Source of the DNA: Clostridia bacterium
Lineage (GTDB): Bacteria > Bacillota_A > Clostridia > Oscillospirales > CAG-272
DNA length: 6,439 bases
Direction of reading: 5' to 3'
Assembly (NCBI GenBank): GCA_017472105.1
Contig: JAFUQY010000390.1
Location: 1-6,439, forward strand
Shown: one piece after another, positions 1-6,079 of the stretch
Position numbering within the stretch: position 1 is the stretch's first letter
Layout: every line of letters starts with the position of its first letter
Program-made: the position numbers and the translations under genes
Notes under the pieces: model-generated
What the model was told of the DNA's origin: nothing
The model's input: the letters and a program-made list of their open reading frames with translations, nothing else
The model's database searches: none

Positions 1-2
1 CG

Positions 3-2459
3 TACACTTCGTTTTCGCATGTCGTGATTCCCGCCGATATTACGGTGATTGACCTGCATTATCCCTATGCGATGAACAGCCAAAGCTCCTACCGTACCCT
101 CTCTCTGCCGCGCGGACTGACTTCCGTTGCAGAGTTTTCCTTCCGCGGAACGCTGGATACCATATACTTCCAAGGCACGAAGGCGGAGTACAAAAAGATC
201 AGCATAGCGGATCAGAATCAGGCGCTGACCACATGCAGCAATATTATCTACTGCGACAATGTCACCGCTCCCGTTGTAACCACGCATCCGCTGGATACAT
301 TCGCCGTCATGGATACGGAAATTACCCTGCAAGCGGAAGCGGCAGTTGGCGACGGAACCGTGTCGTATCAGTGGTATGTCAATACAACACGCTCAACCAA
401 AGGCGGTACGGCGATCAGCGGAGCGACCGGATCCAGCTATACATTCACGCCTTCCGCGCTCGGGAAATCCTATTATTATCTGAAAATTTCCGTTACGGAT
501 TCCTCTGTCAGCGGCGTGAAGACGGCTTCCGTGTTTACCGTCCCCTGCGAAGTGCATGTATTTGAGGAGCTTCCTTCCGAATCCGGCAAACTTGGACCTC
601 AAATCGTTTATTACAAACTGACCGACAGTGAGATTGTGTACATCGAAGGAAACGGCGAGATCACTTCCGATGTATGGCTGTATCTGGGCAATACGACAGT
701 CTGCATCGATGCCGGGATTACATACATTTCGGAAGAGTTTATCGCTGAGTGTTGCGGCTATGCCAAAGGATATGTTGTCGAATCCGGGAATCCGCGTTAT
801 GCGCACGGCGAGAGCGGGGAACTGTACGACATGACCGAAAAGAAGCTTCTTTCTCTTCCGTACTCCAATCCTACGGCGGATTTTGTGATCCCGGATGGGA
901 TTGAATGCATTGCTGAAAATGCGATAACTTCGAACAATCTCAATACACTCACGATGCCTGCCAGCCTGACGGAAATCGAGGGCGGGATTGAGGCGGAATT
1001 GAGTGAGATTATTCTGGATGAAGGCAATACGGCATTTTATCTGGACGATTCCGGTGCATTGATTCACAAAGCGGACAAAAAGCTGGTGAAGTATCCGAAT
1101 ACTGACGCGTCAGGCTATGTCATGGACGACGGAATCCGTGAGATCGCACCCTATGCGTTCCGTCGTTTGCGCCTGAGCAGTATTGAGTTGTCCGACAGTC
1201 TTGAGCGCATCGGAGAATATGCCTTCTACAACTCCGGCGTCGAAAGAGTTTTCCTGCCTGCATCCCTGACAACCATCGGTACGGAGGCATTTGCGTACTG
1301 CTACAACCTGTCCGACGTGTACTTCCTTGGGGACGTGCCCGAAAACTGGGGCTATGATCCGTTCTGTCACTTCTCCAGTGCCGAACCGGTGAAACTCCAT
1401 TATACGGAAGGCGGCAAAGGATGGTCAACCCCGACATGGAAAGACGTTTATGATTTTGAATACAGCACTGCTCTGTTCGACAGTGAATTTGTACTGAGCG
1501 GTTACGCCTGCGGAGATAACGCAAAATGGTCCTTCGAAGACGGCGTTCTAACGATTTCCGGGCTCGGAGAGATGTGGGATTACCCATGGAACAGTACTCC
1601 GTGGCATGAATATGGAGACTCCATCAAAAAGATCGTTGTAAAACGCGGCATTACCGGAATCGGAGATTATGCGTTCATGCAGCTGATAGACTTGACGGAG
1701 GCTGAGCTTCCCGTTACTCTTGAGACAATCGGAAATAGTGCATTCTGGAACAGTCCTGATCTGAGAAAGATTACAATTCCGAAGAACGTGACGACGATTG
1801 AGCAGGAAGCTTTTCGTTACAGCTATAATCTTACGGAGGTGTATTTTGAAGGAGATGTGCCGGCAGAATGGGGACACCGTGCGCTGTCGGATGATACTGA
1901 TGCCGCGGATATCACGATTTACTATTGCGGAGATATTGACAGCAGCTGGGATACTCCGGAATGGGTTTCCCCGGATGAGCTGACCTATAAAACCGCGCCA
2001 TACACTGTGACCGACGATACCGTCACCGTAACCGGTTCAATCGTATCCTACGGCACACCGGACGGCGCGATCACTGTGACATTAACCGATACCTCCGACG
2101 ACAGACTGGGTGTCTTCACGGCGGAGGATGCGGCATTTGCGATTGAAGATCTCGAAAAAGGCTCGTACACGCTGGAATTCAGAAAGACCGGCAGTTTCCC
2201 GGTGAGCACGGACATCACGGCTGCGGATTCGGATCTGACGGTTGATGTGACGCTGGCGCTGATCGGGGATGTAAACGGGGATCTTCTCTTCGACGACACG
2301 GATATGGACCTTCTCACCCGGTATTTCGCCGGTCATGATGTGAGCCTGAAAATGAATCCGGCGGATATCAATCAGGACGGCACCGTTACGAGAAGCGAGA
2401 TCATGATCCTCGCAAGATACCTCGCAGGCTGGACGGAGTATGCCGGATATCTCAGCTGA
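3..2459 (+). CDS. BspA-like leucine-rich repeat protein with Ig-like domain and C-terminal type I dockerin (5' partial)
   Basis: The frame is open to the left edge, so the true start and any signal peptide lie outside the window; 818 residues are visible. The domains in order are: a BspA/LRR_5 segment (to about 260) ending in an IYFQGTKAEY-type cap; an Ig-like domain (about 267-554) with the core YQWYV motif; and LRR_5 repeats (about 640-1965) with typical 'P.SLT.IG..AF' units and GVLTISGLGEMWDY at about 1545. A carboxypeptidase-regulatory-like beta-sandwich (about 2001-2258) and a two-repeat dockerin (2265-2429) complete the protein. By family knowledge such proteins are exported and bind surfaces or partners, and the dockerin would dock on a cohesin. 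No catalytic domain is visible. A terminator directly downstream separates it from the next operon. The domain calls are secure; the biological role is unknown. Confidence 0.9.
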   Translation, partial: YTSFSHVVIPADITVIDLHYPYAMNSQSSYRTLSLPRGLTSVAEFSFRGTLDTIYFQGTKAEYKKISIADQNQALTTCSNIIYCDNVTAPVVTTHPLDTFAVMDTEITLQAEAAVGDGTVSYQWYVNTTRSTKGGTAISGATGSSYTFTPSALGKSYYYLKISVTDSSVSGVKTASVFTVPCEVHVFEELPSESGKLGPQIVYYKLTDSEIVYIEGNGEITSDVWLYLGNTTVCIDAGITYISEEFIAECCGYAKGYVVESGNPRYAHGESGELYDMTEKKLLSLPYSNPTADFVIPDGIECIAENAITSNNLNTLTMPASLTEIEGGIEAELSEIILDEGNTAFYLDDSGALIHKADKKLVKYPNTDASGYVMDDGIREIAPYAFRRLRLSSIELSDSLERIGEYAFYNSGVERVFLPASLTTIGTEAFAYCYNLSDVYFLGDVPENWGYDPFCHFSSAEPVKLHYTEGGKGWSTPTWKDVYDFEYSTALFDSEFVLSGYACGDNAKWSFEDGVLTISGLGEMWDYPWNSTPWHEYGDSIKKIVVKRGITGIGDYAFMQLIDLTEAELPVTLETIGNSAFWNSPDLRKITIPKNVTTIEQEAFRYSYNLTEVYFEGDVPAEWGHRALSDDTDAADITIYYCGDIDSSWDTPEWVSPDELTYKTAPYTVTDDTVTVTGSIVSYGTPDGAITVTLTDTSDDRLGVFTAEDAAFAIEDLEKGSYTLEFRKTGSFPVSTDITAADSDLTVDVTLALIGDVNGDLLFDDTDMDLLTRYFAGHDVSLKMNPADINQDGTVTRSEIMILARYLAGWTEYAGYLS
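1131..1439 (+). repeat. LRR module, copy 1 of an intragenic duplication
   Basis: About 103 codons that align with the module at 1647-1964. The shared landmarks in order are GI..I..YAF, the 'SLE.IG..AF' type repeat, 'TTI..EAF.Y.YNL', then VYF.GDVP..WG, and a closing W.TP.W. Each copy looks like a short LRR stack ending in a capping motif. The similarity is seen at protein level; the DNA has diverged, so the duplication is not recent. Confidence 0.75.
1647..1964 (+). repeat. LRR module, copy 2 of an intragenic duplication
   Basis: About 106 codons matching the module at 1131-1439 in the same order: GITGIGDYAF, the 'TLETIGNSAF' repeat, TTIEQEAFRYSYNL, VYFEGDVPAEWG, and a closing WDTPEW. The two copies are separated by a spacer of about 70 residues that carries the GVLTISGLGEMWDY strand motif, which commonly precedes LRR_5 stacks in Clostridia proteins. 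This copy is followed by the carboxypeptidase-regulatory-like domain rather than another stack. Confidence 0.75.
2265..2429 (+). other. Type I dockerin domain (two calcium-binding repeats)
   Basis: This is the C-terminal domain of the repeat protein. The first repeat begins GDVNGD and has Asp, Asn, Asp and Asp at loop positions 1, 3, 5 and 12, followed by the helix MDLLTRYFAG. The second begins ADINQDG with Asp, Asn, Asp at 1, 3, 5 and Glu at 12, followed by IMILARYLAG. Both F-hand calcium loops therefore look intact. In known systems dockerins bind cohesin modules of scaffoldins or cell-surface anchors. No cohesin is encoded in the window, so the partner is unknown. In gut Ruminococcaceae many dockerin proteins are not cellulases, so this alone does not prove a cellulosome. 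Confidence 0.88.
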
Positions 2460-2498
2460 TCCGCGCGTATCCTGCACAAATCAACTGAATCACAACTG

Positions 2499-2556
2499 AA
2501 ATGCCCTCCGGCAGACGATATGATTTTATCATAACGACCGTCAGAGGGCATTTTTT
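2499..2556 (+). terminator. Rho-independent terminator of the dockerin protein gene
   Basis: A perfect 10-bp outer stem pairs AAATGCCCTC (2499-2508) with GAGGGCATTT (2544-2553) and runs into six T residues (2551-2556). Inside it a second helix can form from GACG (2514-2517) with CGTC (2539-2542), topped by TATGAT/ATCATA (2519-2524 with 2528-2533) around a TTT loop. It starts 40 nt after the stop codon. The left side lacks a long A tract, so it should work mainly on the plus strand. It insulates the following operon from the upstream gene. Confidence 0.9.
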
Positions 2557-2571
2557 CATTTGCTGCAAATG
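2557..2571. promoter_or_regulatory. Perfect 15-bp palindrome, candidate operator or activator site
   Basis: CATTTGC-T-GCAAATG is a perfect 7-1-7 inverted repeat. It sits directly after the terminator T tract and 9 bp upstream of the predicted -35 box, which places it at about -59 to -45 relative to the predicted start of transcription. That is a common position for an activator that contacts RNA polymerase, though a repressor is also possible. No regulator gene is visible in the window, so the cognate factor is unknown. A weak stem formed in RNA is an alternative, but the location favours a DNA site. Confidence 0.5.
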
Positions 2572-2580
2572 CGGATGCGC

Positions 2581-2609
2581 TTGTAAAATCATGTATCCTG
2601 TGATATAAT
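2581..2609 (+). promoter_or_regulatory. Sigma-A type promoter of the glycosidase operon
   Basis: The -35 element TTGTAA (2581-2586) is followed by a 17-bp spacer and a perfect -10 TATAAT (2604-2609). A TG at 2601-2602 gives an extended -10 (TGATATAAT). Transcription should begin near 2616, leaving a leader of about 65 nt before the first start codon. It lies between a strong terminator and the first gene of a tightly packed gene set, which fits an operon promoter. Confidence 0.8.
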
Positions 2610-2624
2610 TTCCATAGAATCCAG

Positions 2625-2645
2625 CCGGATGAACGCTGTATCCGG
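2625..2645 (+). promoter_or_regulatory. Small inverted repeat in the 5' leader
   Basis: CCGGAT (2625-2630) and ATCCGG (2640-2645) are complementary across a 9-nt loop, with CAG/CTG flanks (2622-2624, 2648-2650) that can extend the stem past a two-base bulge. It lies in the predicted leader about 20 nt before the ribosome site. It could stabilise the message or be an operator half-site pair. Six base pairs can arise by chance, so it is recorded at low confidence. There is no T tract, so it is not a terminator. Confidence 0.25.
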
Positions 2646-2668
2646 ATCTGCCAATTCTCACGATCACG

Positions 2669-2675
2669 AAAGGAG
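2669..2675 (+). promoter_or_regulatory. Ribosome binding site deciding the start of the GH129-like gene
   Basis: AAAGGAG lies 7 nt before the ATG at 2683. The longer open frame has an ATG at 2629, but that codon has no Shine-Dalgarno sequence and its first 18 codons fall in the leader, so 2683 is chosen. Confidence 0.88.
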
Positions 2676-2682
2676 ACTCCCT

Positions 2683-4512
2683 ATGTTTACCATCGAAGGA
2701 AAACGCATAACCATCACCGTCAATCCCGAAAAAGCCACGTTTGCCTTCACGCTCTCTTCCGGTGCCGAATGGACTATGTCCGGCAGACCGTATGTGGAGC
2801 TGACCGACGGAACCGTATTCTGCCTTGATGAAGCCGAAATGCAGTTCAGCGAACGGAAAACCGGCACATGGCACGGCTGCGGCATCGATTACACCCTGTC
2901 CTGCGGGCTGATTCTGCATACGCTGGTGTATATCGAAAACACCCGGGACGACATTTACTTTGTCAGCCGTCTGGAAGGGGACACCCGTGGACAGGTGCAG
3001 TTTGTGTCATTCCCGTCAGCCGTGGATTTCAACGGTACCGAAGCCGGTCACGGTTATACCGTACTTCCGCGGATGCAGGGCACGCTGATTCCCGCCGGTT
3101 CGCCCATCCGGGTATGGGACGGCACAATCTACGAACGGGATGCCTATATGCCGATCTTCGGTCAGGTGCGTGACGGCTCCGGTTATCTTGCCATTTACGA
3201 CACGCCCTACGATGCAAAATACAAACTCCGGGATGAAAACGTGGAACCGCTCTTCCGCACATCCCTCGGCTATATGGCGTATCCGCGGAAGATGCTGTAC
3301 CGGTTCTTCGGAAACTGCGACTACAACGATTTTGCGCACAGCTACCGCGATTATCTTGCGGAACGCGGTGAGATCTATACGCTGGCGGAAAAATGCGTGA
3401 AGAACCCGGCGGTAGAACGGCTCATCGGTGTGCCGATCATTCATGAAGGAATCGCCACCCATATCTCACCGGAATCCGATTACTACAACAGGGACGATCC
3501 CGCGAAAAACGATTACTATACCTCCTTTGCGGCCCGTGCCGAACAGCTTCGTGCTCTCCGGGAAAAGGGACTGGATGAAGCCTACATCCATCTGGACGGC
3601 TGGGGCAATCACGGTTACGACAATCTCCATCCCGATCCGTTTCCGCCTCATGAAGGAGCAGGCGGTGCAGAGGGCATGAAACAGCTTTCCGATACCGCAA
3701 GGGAACTCGGCTACATCTTCGGGATTCACGACCAGTACCGGGATTACTACTACGATGCTCCCTCTTTCGATATGAACAACGCGATCGAGAACATCGACGG
3801 TTCCCATCCGTTCTGCTCCGTGTGGTACGGCGGGCCGCATTCATGGCTCTGCGCGTCACTGGCACCGGAGTATGTGCGCCGGAACTATGACGAATTCGAG
3901 CGGCTGGGCATCACCATCGAAGGCTCCTATCTGGACGTGTTTTCCGTGGTATTTCTGGACGAATGCTTCAATCCCGAGCATCCCATGACCCGGAAACAGT
4001 GCGCCGATGCCCGCAACGAATGTCTGAACATCCTCACCGCCCGCGGAATCATTCCAAGCTCGGAGGAAACGCTCGGCTGCATGATGAAGTCGCAGGTGCT
4101 CTGCCATCACGCGCCCTTCTTCACATCCGATCTCGGTTCCGGCAACGCATCCGCTGTGGGAATTCCGATTCCGCTGTACAATCTGGTGTACCATGACTGC
4201 GTAGTGATCCCGTGGATCGGCGGCAGGGAAACAAGGGGCGGCTGGGGCATTCCCGGTACCGACTCTCCGTGGATTTACGCCATTCTCAACGGCAACCCGG
4301 TATATTGTCCCATTCTGGCGGACGAAAAACGGATTGCAGAGGTAAAAGAAGCCTGCGCCGTTGCGAAAAAGCTCGCGAAACAGCAGATGGTGAAGCATGA
4401 ATTTCTGAACGGAACGTACCGGAAACAGCGCACGACATGGGCGGACGGCACCATTGTGGAAGCGGATCTGGACGACGGCAGCTATTCCGTGGTATCCGGC
4501 GATACAGAATAA
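2683..4512 (+). CDS. GH129-like glycosidase, predicted cytoplasmic alpha-N-acetylgalactosaminidase or related alpha-galactoside-type enzyme
   Basis: 609 residues with no signal peptide or membrane segment. Residues 1 to about 235 look like an N-terminal beta-sandwich. Residues about 245-545 look like a (beta/alpha)8 barrel with strand-end motifs YIHLDGWG (301-308), FGIHDQY (346-352), SYLDVFS (415-421) and SSEE (459-462). From memory, the GH129 enzyme NagBb of Bifidobacterium bifidum uses Asp330 (O4 contact), Trp398 (stacking), Asp435 (nucleophile) and Glu478 (acid/base). Here Asp313, Trp381, Asp418 and Glu461 all sit at the same offset of 17, which strongly suggests the same fold and mechanism. 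The length is also close to NagBb, which is likewise intracellular and acts on GalNAc-alpha-Ser/Thr. It is the first gene after the promoter, and its stop overlaps the next gene's ribosome site. The exact substrate is inference; a DUF5696-type or GH101-related enzyme of other specificity is the alternative. Confidence 0.72.
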   Translation: MFTIEGKRITITVNPEKATFAFTLSSGAEWTMSGRPYVELTDGTVFCLDEAEMQFSERKTGTWHGCGIDYTLSCGLILHTLVYIENTRDDIYFVSRLEGDTRGQVQFVSFPSAVDFNGTEAGHGYTVLPRMQGTLIPAGSPIRVWDGTIYERDAYMPIFGQVRDGSGYLAIYDTPYDAKYKLRDENVEPLFRTSLGYMAYPRKMLYRFFGNCDYNDFAHSYRDYLAERGEIYTLAEKCVKNPAVERLIGVPIIHEGIATHISPESDYYNRDDPAKNDYYTSFAARAEQLRALREKGLDEAYIHLDGWGNHGYDNLHPDPFPPHEGAGGAEGMKQLSDTARELGYIFGIHDQYRDYYYDAPSFDMNNAIENIDGSHPFCSVWYGGPHSWLCASLAPEYVRRNYDEFERLGITIEGSYLDVFSVVFLDECFNPEHPMTRKQCADARNECLNILTARGIIPSSEETLGCMMKSQVLCHHAPFFTSDLGSGNASAVGIPIPLYNLVYHDCVVIPWIGGRETRGGWGIPGTDSPWIYAILNGNPVYCPILADEKRIAEVKEACAVAKKLAKQQMVKHEFLNGTYRKQRTTWADGTIVEADLDDGSYSVVSGDTE

Positions 4513-4516
4513 GGAG
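4511..4516 (+). promoter_or_regulatory. Ribosome binding site overlapping the upstream stop codon
   Basis: AAGGAG begins inside the TAA stop (4510-4512) of the GH129-like gene and lies 6 nt before the ATG at 4523. This selects 4523 over the upstream in-frame ATG at 4454, which lies inside the preceding gene and lacks a ribosome site. The arrangement suggests translational coupling of the two genes. Confidence 0.87.
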
Positions 4517-4522
4517 CGTCCT

Positions 4523-5404
4523 ATGTCCATCACAGATTCCATCAGAACCTCCCTCCTGATCCGCGGCGACGAGACCCACGCATTCCGTGACCCGACGGTG
4601 TATCTCAAAGACGGCATTTTTCGCCTGTACTGCACCCTCGTGGAAACGGAAGAAGACGGAACGGTTTATATGTACACGGTCGCCATGCGCTCTGCGGATC
4701 TCGTTCACTGGAGCGAGCCCGAAAAGCTGACGCCGCGCGACCGGTCATGCAACTACTCCAGTCCCGGAAACATCGCTGCGCTTGACGGGGAATACATCAT
4801 GTGCCTGCAAACCTATCCGCGTGAGAACGGCGAGAAATACGGCAACGCGAACGCACGGATTTACACCATGACGAGCCGCGATCTGGAGCACTGGACGGAA
4901 CCCCGCGTCATTCCCGTCAAGGGCGATATCCCGGTAGCGGAAATGGGCAGAATGATCGACCCGTACCTGATTTACGATAAAAACAAGGGACTGTGGAACT
5001 GCTTCTACAAGCAGAACGGTGTCAGCCGATCCGTCTCCCGCGATCTGAAGCACTGGGAATTCTGCGGCTCCGTTTCCGGCGGCGAGAACGTCAGCGTGAT
5101 TGAGAAGGACGGCGGATATTACATGTTCCACTCGCCGCACAACGGAATCGGCGTGAAATTCTCGACCGATCTTGAAAACTGGCAGGACGTCGGTGATCTT
5201 CTGACATTCGGACAGAACGACTGGGACTGGGCAAAGGGCAGACTCACCGCCGGATTTGTCCTGCCGTATGAGGAAGACGGACGCACGGTCTACCTGATGT
5301 TCTTCCACGGCACGGGTCCGGAGGATGAATCGGTCGTATTCGATACCCATGCCTGCATCGGACTGGCGTGGAGTGACGACCTCATTCACTGGAACTGGCG
5401 CTGA
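4523..5404 (+). CDS. Five-bladed beta-propeller glycosidase, GH43/GH32/GH130-like fold
   Basis: 293 residues with no signal peptide. Five S-x-D-L-x-x-W motifs recur at residues 57-63 (SADLVHW), 118-124 (SRDLEHW), 172-178 (SRDLKHW), 214-220 (STDLENW) and 284-290 (SDDLIHW). This is the signature strand-turn of five-bladed propeller glycosidases, one per blade. Acidic residues where this fold places its catalytic or substrate-binding groups are Asp23 in FRDPTVY, Asp146 in RMIDPYL and Glu188 in GGENVSV; an RLTAGFV segment (240-246) is also typical. By family analogy it hydrolyses, or possibly phosphorolyses, a glycosidic bond in the cytoplasm, in furanosidic or pyranosidic substrates. The family cannot be fixed by eye and I do not claim a substrate. 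It lies 10 nt after the GH129-like gene and 42 nt before the SGNH gene, in the same operon. Confidence 0.8.
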   Translation: MSITDSIRTSLLIRGDETHAFRDPTVYLKDGIFRLYCTLVETEEDGTVYMYTVAMRSADLVHWSEPEKLTPRDRSCNYSSPGNIAALDGEYIMCLQTYPRENGEKYGNANARIYTMTSRDLEHWTEPRVIPVKGDIPVAEMGRMIDPYLIYDKNKGLWNCFYKQNGVSRSVSRDLKHWEFCGSVSGGENVSVIEKDGGYYMFHSPHNGIGVKFSTDLENWQDVGDLLTFGQNDWDWAKGRLTAGFVLPYEEDGRTVYLMFFHGTGPEDESVVFDTHACIGLAWSDDLIHWNWR

Positions 5405-5446
5405 GCCGACTGAAACTTATGACAACGACAGAAAGGAAAAATTATC

Positions 5447-6067
5447 ATGAAATGGCAGGATTTTGCACCCGTCACCACTTCACGGGTGAGGGAAGATATT
5501 GAGTGGAGCATCCATTATGCATACGATACCGCACAGACCGGCAGACCCCGCGTTCTCCTGATCGGGGATTCCATCTGCAACGGGTATCAGGGTACTGTGA
5601 GAAGACTGCTTGACGGCAGAGTGAACGTATCGTTCTGGGCGTCGTCCAAGTGTGTGACCGATCCGGATTATTTCAGAGAACTGGATTTCATGCTCGACGA
5701 CAGACCGTATGATATCGTCTGCTTCAACAACGGTCTGCACAGCCTCAGCACCGACCGCGCAGAATGGGATGCCGCATATGAAGCCGTGCTGTCGTTCATT
5801 CGCGCAAAACTGCCGGATGCACTGCTGTCCCTGACTCTGAGCACGCCGCTCAGGGACGGGAATCTTACAAAAATCTCCGCGTCTCTCAACGAAACGGTGC
5901 TCCGGCTGGCGGACGAGAAAAATCTGCCCGTGATTGACTTGTTTGACGCCATGAAGGATCTCGACCGGGAGGAATACTGGTCGGATACCTATCATTTCAG
6001 ACCGGCGGCAGTTGAGATGCAGGCGAAGATCATCTCCGACCATGTTCTGAACCGACTTGGACTCTGA
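5447..6067 (+). CDS. SGNH/GDSL-fold hydrolase, probable carbohydrate O-acyl esterase
   Basis: 206 residues with no signal peptide, so cytoplasmic. Block I is LIGDSICNGY with nucleophile Ser42. The usual GxND block III is replaced by FNNGLHSL (93-100), a variant I associate with one SGNH subgroup, where Asn94/Asn95 and His98 would line the active site. Block V is SDTYHF with Asp180 and His183, completing a Ser-Asp-His triad. By family knowledge SGNH proteins of this size in glycan loci often remove acetyl or other acyl groups from sugars. Removing such a decoration to let the neighbouring glycosidases act would fit this operon, but that is inference. AAAGGA at 5432-5437, 9 nt before the ATG, supports the start. 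The 42-nt gap before it shows no terminator or promoter. Confidence 0.85.
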   Translation: MKWQDFAPVTTSRVREDIEWSIHYAYDTAQTGRPRVLLIGDSICNGYQGTVRRLLDGRVNVSFWASSKCVTDPDYFRELDFMLDDRPYDIVCFNNGLHSLSTDRAEWDAAYEAVLSFIRAKLPDALLSLTLSTPLRDGNLTKISASLNETVLRLADEKNLPVIDLFDAMKDLDREEYWSDTYHFRPAAVEMQAKIISDHVLNRLGL

Positions 6068-6079
6068 AAGGAGAATACC

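Noticed and set aside
24..26. GTG at 24 as the start of the repeat protein
   Set aside because: The same frame stays open to the left edge and the residues before it continue the LRR-type strand. No signal peptide follows, so the gene simply continues outside the window.
393..1067. Minus-strand open frame of 224 codons opposite the repeat protein
   Set aside because: The plus strand here encodes an Ig-like domain and LRR repeats in one continuous frame. The reverse translation has no recognisable domain.
2499..2556. Terminator acting in both directions
   Set aside because: The minus-strand side would end in only three T residues, and there is no minus-strand gene in the window that would need it.
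2629..2645. Possible CcpA (cre) site around TGAACGCTG in the leader
   Set aside because: The spacing between the TG and the central CG is one base short of the cre consensus and the right half does not match.
2629..2682. Upstream in-frame ATG extending the GH129-like protein by 18 residues
   Set aside because: There is no ribosome site before 2629, the codons lie in the predicted leader just after the -10 box, and AAAGGAG is ideally placed for the ATG at 2683.
4454..4522. Upstream in-frame ATG extending the propeller protein by 23 residues
   Set aside because: It lies inside the preceding gene and has no ribosome site. AAGGAG at 4511-4516 points to the ATG at 4523.
3856..4635. Minus-strand open frame of 259 codons opposite the GH129-like gene
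   Set aside because: It overlaps the 3' half of a well-supported gene and the start of the next, and has no recognisable motif. It is treated as a shadow.
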